From NCBI GenBank assembly GCA_002071485.1, contig MWFF01000084.1:1-43667 (forward strand): a stretch of 43,667 nucleotides of DNA, read 5' to 3'. Below, one piece after another: positions 17,719 through 27,165 of the stretch. A program made the translations under genes and the position numbers. This DNA comes from Verrucomicrobia bacterium ADurb.Bin006. Lineage in GTDB: Bacteria; Verrucomicrobiota; Verrucomicrobiia; Limisphaerales; J093. Below the pieces are notes generated by a model that searched no databases, had not been told where the DNA came from, and saw nothing but the letters and a program-made list of their open reading frames with translations. How positions within the stretch are numbered: the stretch's first letter is position 1; each line of letters begins with the position of its first letter.

Positions 17719-18764
17719 AGCAGCGGCATGTTGTGTCTGCGACAGGTCGCGATCATCTCCTCCGGCCAAAGGCTGGCCTGGGTTTCGCCGACGTGCGCCT
17801 TGCGTAGAAAATACATGCAGAGGCGGGATTGGCCGATGCCGCCGCCCACCGACAGTGGCATGCCGTCGTCGAGCAGTCGCCGATGCCAGACCAAGTGCCT
17901 CCGCTCCTCGCACCCGCAAATCCTCAACTGCCGCACCAGCGCCTTCTTGTCGACCCGGATTCCCATGGACGACAGTTCGAAGGCCTTTCGCAAAACAGGG
18001 TTCCAGACCAGGATATCGCCGTTGAGACCCTGGCGTCCGCGTCCGGTGGGTGTCGACCAGTCATCGTAGTCGGGAGCCCGGCCGTCGTGGATCGAGCCGT
18101 CGCCCAGGTCGCCGCCGATGCCGATGATGAAGGCGGCGCCGCATTCGCGCAGCAACCGTTGTTCACGCAGCCGGGGCGTTAGATTCGGATAGCGCATCCG
18201 CAGGTCCGCCGCGTGGATGAACGTGATCTCCTCCGGCAATTGCGGGCGGAAGACGGGATGACGCTCGAAGACGAAGTGCTCGGTCCGCTTGAGGATCGCG
18301 TAGATTCTGCGCACGATCTTCTTAAGGAACTCGACAGTGCGTTCATCGGGCGCGATCACACGCTCCCAGTCCCATTGGTCGACATAGATCGAGTGGGTGT
18401 TGTCCAGGGTCTCGTCCGGTCGAACCGCGTTCATATCGGTGTACAGCCCAGTGCCAGGCTCGAAGCCGAGGTCGGCGAGCTGCATGCGCTTCCACTTGGC
18501 GAGGGACTGGACGATCTCGGCGCGGACGCCCGGCATCCCTTTGACGGCGAAGGCGACGGGTTGCTCGATGCCGTTGAGGTCGTCGTTAATCCCCGTGCCG
18601 CCTTTGACAAAAAGCGGGGCGGTGACCCGGCTCAGATTGAGTTCAGTCGCCAGGTTTAGTTCAAAGAAGTCCTTGAGGTCCTTGATCGCGCGCTCCGTTT
18701 CCTTGACCCCGAGCAGCGGCCTGTAGTTTCGAGGCAAGATCAGATTGTGGTTCATGCGTGCCAT
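17715..18764 (-). CDS. asnA: Aspartate-ammonia ligase (asparagine synthetase A)
   Basis: This 349-aa enzyme makes asparagine from aspartate, ATP and ammonia. It shows the class II aminoacyl-tRNA-synthetase-like core of AsnA: TELNLSRVTAPLFVKGGTGIND near the N-terminus, then GIEQPVAFAVK, AEIVQSLAKWKRMQL, GLYTDMNAVRPDE, HSIYVDQWDWERVI and, near the end, LSVGGGIGQSRLCMYFLRKAHVGE. All are hallmark segments. It is about 20 residues longer than the E. coli enzyme. The gene is monocistronic. Its TAG shares the tetranucleotide CTAG (17715-17718) with the stop of the convergent phosphoesterase. ATG 18755 (MNHNLILP) is an alternative start. Confidence 0.95.
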   Translation of the reverse strand: MARMNHNLILPRNYRPLLGVKETERAIKDLKDFFELNLATELNLSRVTAPLFVKGGTGINDDLNGIEQPVAFAVKGMPGVRAEIVQSLAKWKRMQLADLGFEPGTGLYTDMNAVRPDETLDNTHSIYVDQWDWERVIAPDERTVEFLKKIVRRIYAILKRTEHFVFERHPVFRPQLPEEITFIHAADLRMRYPNLTPRLREQRLLRECGAAFIIGIGGDLGDGSIHDGRAPDYDDWSTPTGRGRQGLNGDILVWNPVLRKAFELSSMGIRVDKKALVRQLRICGCEERRHLVWHRRLLDDGMPLSVGGGIGQSRLCMYFLRKAHVGETQASLWPEEMIATCRRHNMPLL

Positions 18765-18953
18765 TCAATTCGCGCCCGCCAGCCTAGCAGCCGAGCCGCA
18801 CGGCGGCCAAAGAAAACTAGACCGAACGATGATCACCTCGTTCGCCCCCATGACGGTGCCCCCACCGCACAGAGACGGGCATGAACCGGAAAGAGCACAG
18901 AGAGCAGTACAAAGCGGCGTGATGCGGCCGGCAGGATCACCGTCTCGGTGCCA

Positions 18954-19042
18954 ATCTGTGTTCCGCCCTGAATCGGTGTGGGGACTGTCTGCGCACTAAA
19001 ATCCGTGAGGTTCTCCACACAGATTCAGGGCGGAACACAGAT
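18954..19042. repeat. 28-bp inverted repeat with 33-bp spacer
   Basis: The arms at 18954-18981 and 19015-19042 are complementary at 27 of 28 positions and contain TTCCGCCCTGAATC and its complement. It sits in the roughly 475-bp gene-free stretch between asnA and the esterase remnant. Confidence 0.85.
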
Positions 19043-19088
19043 GGAGAGGGAGAGAGGCAGTGTGTCGGCCCCCGGGGGGTGGTGGGTC

Positions 19089-19162
19089 CTAACCCGCATA
19101 TTTCACACCGCGATGGTGCACAGGGCACTCAGACTTCGCAAGAAGACTCCCATGCGGGTTAG
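19089..19162. repeat. 11-bp inverted repeat pair
   Basis: CTAACCCGCAT (19089-19099) and ATGCGGGTTAG (19152-19162) are exact complements flanking 52 bp. They lie beside a fragment resembling the widespread 'CTTTGCGTTCTTT' intergenic repeats. I see no gene in this stretch. Confidence 0.6.
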
Positions 19163-19239
19163 AAGGATCGAGTCCTTTGCGTTCTTTATGGTTGGTTCCG
19201 CCTCGGTCACGGGCCAACAAGCCGGCTGCATCTGAACGC

Positions 19240-19739
19240 CGGGATCGCGTGTCGGTTCGTAATCGGACATCATTGGCCCGGCGTCGGTGAGCTGGGACGT
19301 TCGATGGTCGGCGACGGGCGACAATCGAGTCCGAGTCGAGAGCGCCGCGTAACCCCGGCCGGCCCAAAACGACGCCCAATCGGCATTGGCCCCCCTTCCC
19401 GGCGCCATGGATCAAGGCGATTCCCGGCACAGGGTCTGGAGCGTTGGTCGGGCACGCGTAATAGGCAAACACGCGCGTCGGGCGACCTGCGTGCGGCACA
19501 CTTTCGTAATAGACTTCCCGGACATCGCCCGTGCTGGCGCCCCAGACAACCGGGGGTACGGACTTCAAGGTTGGCAGATTCCACGGACCCGTGAACCGCT
19601 CGTCAGCCCGTCTGCAGGAAAAGACGCCAAGAAGAACCCCCAGACTCAGCCGGCAAATCTCCTGTCGGAACGAAGAGAAAGGACCTCGGACCGTGGCAAA
19701 ACAGCGTCCAGAAAGTGAGCCGAGAGCCTCCCCGAACAC
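19240..19739 (-). pseudogene. Frameshifted, truncated esterase (acetylxylan esterase-like alpha/beta hydrolase)
   Basis: The minus strand first reads a signal-peptide-like segment (LSLGVLLGVFSC), then FTGPWNLPTLKSVPPVVWG, VREVYYESVPHAGRPTRVFAYY and PGIALIHGAG. This is the N-terminal part of secreted acetylxylan esterase/dienelactone-hydrolase-like proteins. At about 19388 the match moves to another frame, which continues ADWASFWAGRGYAALSTRTRL and LTDAGPMMSDYE. After that the match is lost, before the catalytic Ser and His would appear. One frameshift plus loss of the C-terminal half makes this a pseudogene. Confidence 0.65.
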
Positions 19740-19850
19740 CCGTATGTCGATCTGACGCCGCGCATTAGACAGCGCTCAAATTCCGGACGCCGAGTCGCGC
19801 GTCACTGCCCGTCTGGCTGCGTCCGCGGTCACGTCGTCCTTGCCCCGATC

Positions 19851-20750
19851 TCAGAATCGAGCCAGCCGCTCGAGTTCGGCTACGCGCGCGTCGATGTCGG
19901 CGCGTGTGATGCGGTCGGTTCGACTCAGGCCAAAGCCCTCGCAACAGAAGGACGCCACCGCGCTGCCATACACCATGGCCCGACGCAGGTGCCGCTCGAC
20001 CGGCCCCTTGACGCTTGCCAGATAGCCCACGAGACCCCCCGCGAACGAATCGCCCGCACCGGTGGGATCGGTGACGCGCGCCAGCGGATACGCCGGGCAA
20101 ACAAAGAGGCTGTCCGGGCAGGACAACACCGCGCCATGCTCGCCCTTCTTGATGACGACGTAACGCGGCCCCATGCGGCGAATCCGCGCGGCGGCCGTGA
20201 AGAGGTTGTCCGTGCCGGCCAGATCGCGCGCTTCGCTGTCGTTCAACACCAGCGCGTCCACGCGCCGAAGCAAGCGCAGGAGATCGGCGCGCGCGATCCT
20301 GAGCCAAAGGTCCATGGTATCCGCCACGACGAATCTGCGCCGCCGCATCTGGTCCAGAACATGGTGTTGGAGGGCGGGGGCGATGTTCGCCAGCAAGACG
20401 TACGGAGTTGTTTGGTGGGTGGGGGGCAGGGCCGGACGGAACTGTTCGAACACGCCCAGCTCGGTTGTCAGCGTGCGTCGGTTGTTCATGTTGACCTCGT
20501 ATTCCCCAGACCAGTGGAAGGTCCGGCCCTCGACGCGCTGCAATCCGGCGAGATCGATGCCGTGCCGCCGATAGAGCGCGATGTAGCGCGTCGGGAAGTC
20601 ACTGCCAACGATGCCGACCATCTTGACCGGGGCGAAGAAGCTGGCGGCCACGCTGGCGTGGCTTGCCGAGCCGCCCAGCAGCTTTGCGCAAGCGCGGCGG
20701 GGCGTCTTGATGGAGTCCAGCGCGGTCGATCCGACAATGAGGACACTCAT
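19851..20750 (-). CDS. PfkB-family carbohydrate/nucleoside kinase
   Basis: This 299-aa ribokinase-fold kinase has the N-terminal glycine pair motif GGSASH (26-31) and the C-terminal signature DPTGAGDSFAGG (228-239). Asp234 is the expected catalytic base and GAGD the anion hole. It phosphorylates a sugar or nucleoside hydroxyl with ATP. The segment HWSGEYEVNMNNRRTLTTELGVF (79-101) lies where the substrate lid sits. Family members are too similar to name the substrate. It follows thiE by 16 bp on the same strand and is probably cotranscribed. A thiamine-pathway role would need a hydroxyethylthiazole- or HMP-type kinase, which this does not clearly resemble. Confidence 0.88.
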   Translation of the reverse strand: MSVLIVGSTALDSIKTPRRACAKLLGGSASHASVAASFFAPVKMVGIVGSDFPTRYIALYRRHGIDLAGLQRVEGRTFHWSGEYEVNMNNRRTLTTELGVFEQFRPALPPTHQTTPYVLLANIAPALQHHVLDQMRRRRFVVADTMDLWLRIARADLLRLLRRVDALVLNDSEARDLAGTDNLFTAAARIRRMGPRYVVIKKGEHGAVLSCPDSLFVCPAYPLARVTDPTGAGDSFAGGLVGYLASVKGPVERHLRRAMVYGSAVASFCCEGFGLSRTDRITRADIDARVAELERLARF

Positions 20751-20766
20751 GGGATGGATTCGTTCT

Positions 20767-21438
20767 TCACGGACATTCTCGGGCTTTCGAGACTAGGCGC
20801 TGCTTGAAGGCCTGACAAGCGCTGACAACGTCATCCGCGCCCAAAATGGCGGACACGACACAGACGCGCCGAGCGCCCGCGTCCAATACGTCATCCAGAT
20901 TGTCCAATGTGATGCCGCCGATGGCGAACCAGGGAATGGACACGTGGGCGGCGGCCCAACGCACATACTCGAGGGTTACTGGCGTCGCTGTCGGCTTGGT
21001 CCCCGTGGCAAACACCGGGCCGATGGCGATGTAGGCGGGTCCGGCTGTCAGCGCGCGTTGCGCCTGGGCTGGCGCGTGCGTGCTCAGGCCGACACCGGGG
21101 GCAACGCAGTGGCCGGGGGCCTGGCCGAACAACTCGCGCACGTGTGTATGGCCGTGATCGAAGAAATCCTCCTGGCCCAGGTGGCACAGAGGGGCGCCCA
21201 CATCCAAAGCCACCTCCGGGAAATCGTTGATGACCAAACCCACTCCGGCCTCTCGCGCGATTGGCTGAAGGCGTTCGGCCAGTCGCCGGACCTCGGCGGA
21301 TGGCACTCCTTTGGCCCGAAGCTGGATCAGGTCCGCCCCGCCCTCGCAGAGGTCACGCGCAACGCGCTCCGGCGAACGGCCGCGCAGATAGGCGGTGTCG
21401 ACGAAGCCGTACAACAGGCAACGATCGATCGGTTGCAT
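20767..21438 (-). CDS. thiE: Thiamine phosphate synthase
   Basis: This 223-aa TIM-barrel enzyme couples HMP pyrophosphate with the thiazole phosphate to give thiamine phosphate. Signatures in order are GGADLIQLRAKG (33-44), GLVINDFPEVALDVGA (67-82), CHLGQED (85-91), VGLSTHAPAQA (116-126), YIAIGPVFATGTKPT (136-150) and WFAIGGITLDNL (170-181). The length fits the family once ATG 21438 is used. An upstream in-frame ATG at 21630 would add 64 atypical residues and cross the divergent promoter. The QLRAKG arginine and lysine and the GT-rich loop are pyrophosphate ligands by family knowledge. I saw no TPP riboswitch upstream. Confidence 0.9.
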   Translation of the reverse strand: MQPIDRCLLYGFVDTAYLRGRSPERVARDLCEGGADLIQLRAKGVPSAEVRRLAERLQPIAREAGVGLVINDFPEVALDVGAPLCHLGQEDFFDHGHTHVRELFGQAPGHCVAPGVGLSTHAPAQAQRALTAGPAYIAIGPVFATGTKPTATPVTLEYVRWAAAHVSIPWFAIGGITLDNLDDVLDAGARRVCVVSAILGADDVVSACQAFKQRLVSKARECP

Positions 21439-21550
21439 AATACGTTCGTGTAGCCCGAGCGCGCCAATCGCGAAAGCACGAAGTCGCGGGGCGTTGGTTA
21501 TCGAGAGGGATTCTCGGAGGAGATTCCCAAAGACTCCCGAAGGGGATTGC

Positions 21551-22492
21551 ATGGCATCGCGCGTGGACGCTACCATCCGATCCTCAATGGACGCATTCGC
21601 ACTCGAAGGCCTCATCCCGGCCGCGCACACACCCTTCAGGAAAGACGGCGCTATCGACCTCGATCGCGTCCCGGACCAGGCCCGCCACTTACTCCGCCAC
21701 CAACTTCAAACCGTGTTCATCGCCGGAAGCACCGGTGAAAGCCACTCGCTCACCATCGAGGAGCGCCGGCACCTCACGGCGCGATGGACGGAGGTTGCGC
21801 GCGGCACCCCCCTCCGCATCATCGTCCATGTCGGCTCGAATTGCCTGAGCGACGCCTGCGCTCTGGCGGCGCACGCGCAGGAGGCGGGCGCGTCGGCGGT
21901 TGCGGCCCTCGCGCCGAGCTACTTCAAGCCGCGCGATCTTGACGCCCTGATTGCCTGTTGCGCCGCCATTGCCGTCAAGGCGCCGGCTTTGCCGTTCTAC
22001 TTTTACGACATCCCGGCGCTCACCGGCGTGTCGCTTCCGATGCCGGAGTTTCTCGAGCGCGCGTCGCGCGTCATTCCGACTCTGGCAGGGATCAAGTTCA
22101 CCAACCTGGATTTTGCCCAACTCCAGCTCTGCCTCGATCTCAAATCGCACGACATTGCCTGGGGAGTTGACGAAGCGCTGATCGGCGCGCTCGCCTGCGG
22201 AGTGCGCAGCGCCGTGGGCAGCACATACAACTTTGCCGCCCCGATTGCCCAGCGCCTGGTCGACGCCTTTCACCGCGGCGATCTCGAGACCGCGCGCCGC
22301 GAACAGTTGCGTCTGGTCCGGCTCGTTGCCGCGCTGGCCCGGCCCGGCTACCTGGCGGCCGCCAAGTATCTCATGGAACGGCTCGGGGTCGAGGTCGGGC
22401 CGCCGCGTCTGCCTCTCACCCCGCTGCGGCCCGAGCAGATTCAGGTTCTCGAAGACGATCTGGCGCGACTCGGTTTCGAGGGGTGGATGTAG
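21551..22492 (+). CDS. Dihydrodipicolinate synthase/N-acetylneuraminate lyase family aldolase
   Basis: This is a class I aldolase of about 313 aa. From the internal Met at 21587 it reads GLIPAAHTPF, then GSTGES, PFYFYDIPALTGV with the conserved Tyr, and AGIKFTN with the Schiff-base Lys. The tail SYFKPRDLDAL and RPGYLAAAKYLMERLGV fits the NanA/DapA superfamily. The YYDIP-type sequence and IKFTN suggest N-acetylneuraminate lyase-like enzymes more than DapA. ATG 21551 has AAGGGG upstream; ATG 21587 gives the usual family length, and either may be right. It is divergent from thiE across about 110 bp. Confidence 0.85.
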   Translation: MASRVDATIRSSMDAFALEGLIPAAHTPFRKDGAIDLDRVPDQARHLLRHQLQTVFIAGSTGESHSLTIEERRHLTARWTEVARGTPLRIIVHVGSNCLSDACALAAHAQEAGASAVAALAPSYFKPRDLDALIACCAAIAVKAPALPFYFYDIPALTGVSLPMPEFLERASRVIPTLAGIKFTNLDFAQLQLCLDLKSHDIAWGVDEALIGALACGVRSAVGSTYNFAAPIAQRLVDAFHRGDLETARREQLRLVRLVAALARPGYLAAAKYLMERLGVEVGPPRLPLTPLRPEQIQVLEDDLARLGFEGWM

Positions 22493-22513
22493 CGGGCGGA
22501 CGGCATCTGTTCG

Positions 22514-23032
22514 TCAGTAGTCGTAGAGACCGCTGTCGCGGCTGTACGCGCCGCTCCCCATGCCTCCGTACCCGTCATCGTCCTCTTCGGGTCCGCCCAT
22601 GAGGTCCCCGAGCACATCCCCCATGTCCTCCTCGATCTTCTCGGGGTCCTCGCCTTTCTCGAGCCGTTTGATGGCGACGTCCATTTCCTTGGGCATGGTG
22701 CCCGGCGGCATGATGTCTTTCATCTTCTTCATCATGTGCGCCATGTGCCGGGGGTTGTTCTCGTCCAGATGATCCATGTCGCGTTCCAATTCAGCCATGA
22801 CCCGCTCCATCCGCGCCTCGTCGATGTCGGGCATCGGCCCTTCGTCGTCCGCGATGTCCGTTTTGCCCTTGGGCTCAGGCACGCCTTTGGGGGCGGCGAA
22901 CCGGCTCACCTGCTTGGTCAGCCTGGGGTTGCCACATTTGGGGCATTTGGGGGTGTGCTCTGGATTCACCTTCTTGGACAGAAAGTTGAAGATGACCCGG
23001 CACTTGGGACAGGCAAATTCGTAGATTGGCAT
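22514..23032 (-). CDS. FmdB-type zinc ribbon protein
   Basis: This 172-aa protein begins MPIYEFACPKCRVIFNFLS and has a second knuckle CPKCG. Cys8, Cys11, Cys30 and Cys33 form a zinc ribbon of the FmdB/CxxC_CxxC_SSSS family. The rest is an acidic helical tail rich in Asp, Glu and Met (DIDEARMERVMAELERDMDHLD, then MAHMMKKMKDIMPPG) ending in a Gly/Tyr/Asp-rich stretch. The frame is open 60 bp further upstream, but the MPIYEF start is diagnostic. It is convergent with the aldolase, 21 bp apart, and divergent from selD. The molecular role of the family is not established. Confidence 0.85.
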   Translation of the reverse strand: MPIYEFACPKCRVIFNFLSKKVNPEHTPKCPKCGNPRLTKQVSRFAAPKGVPEPKGKTDIADDEGPMPDIDEARMERVMAELERDMDHLDENNPRHMAHMMKKMKDIMPPGTMPKEMDVAIKRLEKGEDPEKIEEDMGDVLGDLMGGPEEDDDGYGGMGSGAYSRDSGLYDY

Positions 23033-23115
23033 AACCCTGAACGACATGCCGAGTTTGGAAAACCACCGGCCAAACGTCAAGATGCGACCTCCCAATCCCC
23101 AGCAATTCTCATCGT

Positions 23116-23167
23116 GACGGCACGTCGAGCGCCGGGTCCGGGGGTCCGGCCTACAACCGCCGCATAT
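23116..23167 (+). repeat. Dispersed ~51-bp intergenic repeat, copy 2
   Basis: This is the plus-strand copy of the repeat at 14914-14964. It lies in the promoter region between the FmdB-like gene and selD. Confidence 0.75.
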
Positions 23168-23288
23168 GAGAATCGCTGCTCAGTCCGCAGTAATCCTCTT
23201 GACCCCGGCTCGGACCTTCTTCCAACTTGCCGCAGATTGTCCGGACCACGGCGTCAATGCAGGCCAGAAGCGGTCCGGCGGGCATCTC

Positions 23289-24341
23289 ATGTCAAGAGAC
23301 CAGATTCTGAAGCTGACCGCGATGTCTTCGTGCGCCGGCTGAGCGTCCAAGCTCGGCCAGGAGGCCCTGTCGCAGGTCCTGCGGCAGATCCCGCGAACTC
23401 GCGATGCGCGTGTGCTGATCGGCGCCGATGCGGCCGACGATGCCGGGGTGTGCCGCCTCGAAGCCGGACGCGCCCTCATCCAGACGGTCGACTTCTTCAC
23501 GCCGGTGGTGGATGACCCGTACGATTATGGCCAGATTGCGGCGGCCAACGCCCTCTCGGACGTGTTTGCGATGGGCGGGCGTCCGCTCACGGCGCTCAAC
23601 ATTCTGTGCGTGCCAGAGGAACATCTTCGTCCCGAAACTGTCAGGAAGATACTCCTCGGTGGCGCGGCCAAGGCTCGGGAAGCCCGTTGCCCAATCATCG
23701 GAGGCCACAGCGTCAAGAGTCCGGAACCGATCTACGGCCTGGCGGTGACGGGGATTGTCGACCCCCGCCGCCTCATCACCAACGCGTCTGCGCGGCCCAA
23801 CGACCATCTGCTGCTGACCAAACCGCTGGGCACCGGCATTGTGACGACCGCCATCAAGGAAGGGCTGGCCCCGTCCGCTCTGGCACACCGGGCCGTGTCA
23901 TCCATGCGACGCCTGAACAGTGTGGGGCCGGACCTGGCGGAGCGCCGGTTGGTGCGCGCGGGGACCGACATTACCGGCTTCGGACTGCTCGGGCATCTGG
24001 CATCGCTGTGCCGCCAAAGCGGAGTGGGCGCGCAAATCGATGTCAGCGCCGTGCCTGTGCTGGGACGGGGGGTTTGGGACCTGATCGGACGAGGCTGCAT
24101 CCCGGGGGGCACCCGGCGGAATCTCGGGAGCGCCGAGTCGATCGCCGACTGGTTGAACGTCACCGAGGAGCAGAAGCTGCTCCTGGCCGATGCCCAGACC
24201 AGCGGCGGGCTTCTCCTCTGCGTCGCCGACAGACACCTGGCGGGTGTCCTGGCGCGGCTTCGGGCCCATGACACAGCCAGCGCGGCGCGGATTGGCCGGA
24301 TCGTCCGCTCGTCCGGCAATCGGATTCTGGTGAAGGGATAG
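23289..24341 (+). CDS. selD: Selenide, water dikinase with an in-frame UGA (selenocysteine) at the catalytic position
   Basis: This 350-aa enzyme makes selenophosphate from selenide and ATP, the selenium donor for selenocysteine. The long uninterrupted frame begins only at 23412 and lacks the catalytic N-terminus. Extending upstream through a TGA at 23340-23342 gives MSRDQILKLT-AMSSCAG-U-ASKLG. The spacing (LT, seven residues, then U18, A, S, K21) matches LT-x7-C17-G-C-K20 of E. coli SelD, so the UGA sits on the catalytic Cys and the essential Lys follows. Downstream motifs are TADDAG-like ADDAGV, TVDFFTPVVDDPYDYG, ANALSDVFAMGG, IIGGHSVKSPEPIYGLAVTG, TKPLGTGI, ITGFGLLGHL and DAQTSGGLL. The length with U is normal for the family. 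selA, selB and selC are not in the window. Confidence 0.92.
23340..23383 (+). promoter_or_regulatory. UGA codon and candidate bacterial SECIS hairpin(s) in selD
   Basis: The UGA is at 23340-23342. Twelve bases later a small hairpin GGCC-AGGA-GGCC (23355-23366) places a G-containing loop at about the distance seen in E. coli fdhF. A second hairpin CGCAG-GTC-CTGCG (23371-23383) presents GGTC-like loop sequence but lies further away. Either could recruit SelB; the first fits the spacing better. Confidence 0.55.
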
Positions 24342-24359
24342 AGATCGGAGCGGAAAGAA

Positions 24360-24390
24360 CAACGGCGGCCTCGACACGAGGCCGCCGTTG
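24360..24390. terminator. Bidirectional terminator between selD and gapA
   Basis: A perfect 14-bp stem (24360-24373 with 24377-24390) closes a 3-nt loop. It lies 18 bp after the selD stop and 30 bp after the convergent gapA stop. On the minus strand it is followed by the U-rich TTCTTTCC, so it fits an intrinsic terminator best for gapA. Confidence 0.85.
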
Positions 24391-24419
24391 GCTCGATTGG
24401 GAGAGAGTGAGGCGGAGGC

Positions 24420-26052
<1,633 letters not shown>

Positions 26053-27156
26053 ATGAACACTCGTTCTTCTTTCGAGACCCTGAGCGTGGTGGCGTTGCTG
26101 GCTCTGTTGGCGCCGCAAACGACGCGTGCCCAGGTTCAGATCAAAGCCAGCGATATGTTCAATCAGCCCGGTCAATACTACAGGGCTTATGCCGGGAGCT
26201 CGGACGTCGACGTTTCCGGGCGTCTGGGCGGGACTGGCGGACCCCAGGCGTGGGATTTCACGAGCGGACCGCAAGGCATCACGCTCCGCTTCGACTACAT
26301 TGCGATCGATCAAGCCGACCACGCCTGCGATTTTCCGGGCGCCACCTTTGCCGAGAGGAAGACGAACGAAAGCGACGGCTCGACGGCGTGGATGTACCTT
26401 GAGCAAGCGACCGGGCGTGGGCGGATGAACTACGGCTTCTACGACCAGGCGTTCAGCGACACTCTCCCCTCATGCCCATTCACACTGCCCATTCGGGATT
26501 TCCCCGAGTCGATCGGCTACGGCGACGGCTGGTCGGTGGCGACCGTCTTTCTTTCCGAACTCAGGATTCCGGATATCGGGGATGACGAAGGGGGCGGCGA
26601 GGACTTTGTGATTCCGCTGCAAATCACTTACAGCGCGTCGGCAAAAGCGGATGCCTACGGGATCGTCAACCAGCCCGGAATCGACTTTGGAGAATGCATC
26701 CGCGTCAACGAGCTTGCGCAATGGGACATTGCGGTTGACCTCGGTCTGGGAGACGGATTCCAGACGATCTCGACCCAGTACACCCGCAATTATTACTGGC
26801 TTCGCCCGGGCCGTGGGATTGTGGTTCAAATCACATCCAAGCAGCTCGACACACCGCCGCTCGATGAGTTTCCCGTGGCGGCCGAGTTCATTCGCATGTT
26901 CGAGACGAACCACCCTGACAGCGTGCCCGACAAGCCGAGCATCAAGGATTTCAAGATCACCGTCAGCAAGGACGGGGCGTTGTTGACCTGGACCAAAGGC
27001 AGCGGCCTGACCAGATACCAAGTGGATGTGACCGACAATCCGGGCCTGCCTGGCTCGTGGACCACACTGGCAACGACGACCTGGAATTACCACATCGACA
27101 GCGCGGCCAACAAGCCCGAAACGCCCCGCCGCTTCTATCGGGTCGTGGGTCACTAG
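26053..27156 (+). CDS. Secreted protein of unknown function
   Basis: This 367-aa protein starts with a signal peptide (MNTRSSFETLSVVALLALLAP, with cleavage expected near TTRAQ). The body is beta-rich with many aromatic and Asp/Gly residues, for example GTGGPQAWDFTSGPQGITLRF and YGDGWSVATVF. The last 70 residues (KITVSKDGALLTWTKGSGLTRYQVD to RRFYRVVGH) look like a fibronectin/Ig-type module. The same 'RFYRVV' ending occurs in the LamG protein at 2.5 kb. I recognise no enzyme motif. ATG 26053 is chosen because the leader is then compact; an in-frame ATG at 26029 would add eight residues. A pseudopilin gene follows after 9 bp and may be cotranscribed. Confidence 0.75.
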   Translation: MNTRSSFETLSVVALLALLAPQTTRAQVQIKASDMFNQPGQYYRAYAGSSDVDVSGRLGGTGGPQAWDFTSGPQGITLRFDYIAIDQADHACDFPGATFAERKTNESDGSTAWMYLEQATGRGRMNYGFYDQAFSDTLPSCPFTLPIRDFPESIGYGDGWSVATVFLSELRIPDIGDDEGGGEDFVIPLQITYSASAKADAYGIVNQPGIDFGECIRVNELAQWDIAVDLGLGDGFQTISTQYTRNYYWLRPGRGIVVQITSKQLDTPPLDEFPVAAEFIRMFETNHPDSVPDKPSIKDFKITVSKDGALLTWTKGSGLTRYQVDVTDNPGLPGSWTTLATTTWNYHIDSAANKPETPRRFYRVVGH

Positions 27157-27165
27157 ACGCCACCT

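Noticed and set aside
21439..21550. TPP riboswitch upstream of thiE
   Set aside because: I looked for CTGAGA and the usual thi-box core on the minus strand and did not find them.
23412..24341. SelD starting at GTG 23412 without a selenocysteine
   Set aside because: This start would remove the catalytic residue and the essential Lys. The upstream sequence across the UGA matches the family N-terminus with exact spacing.
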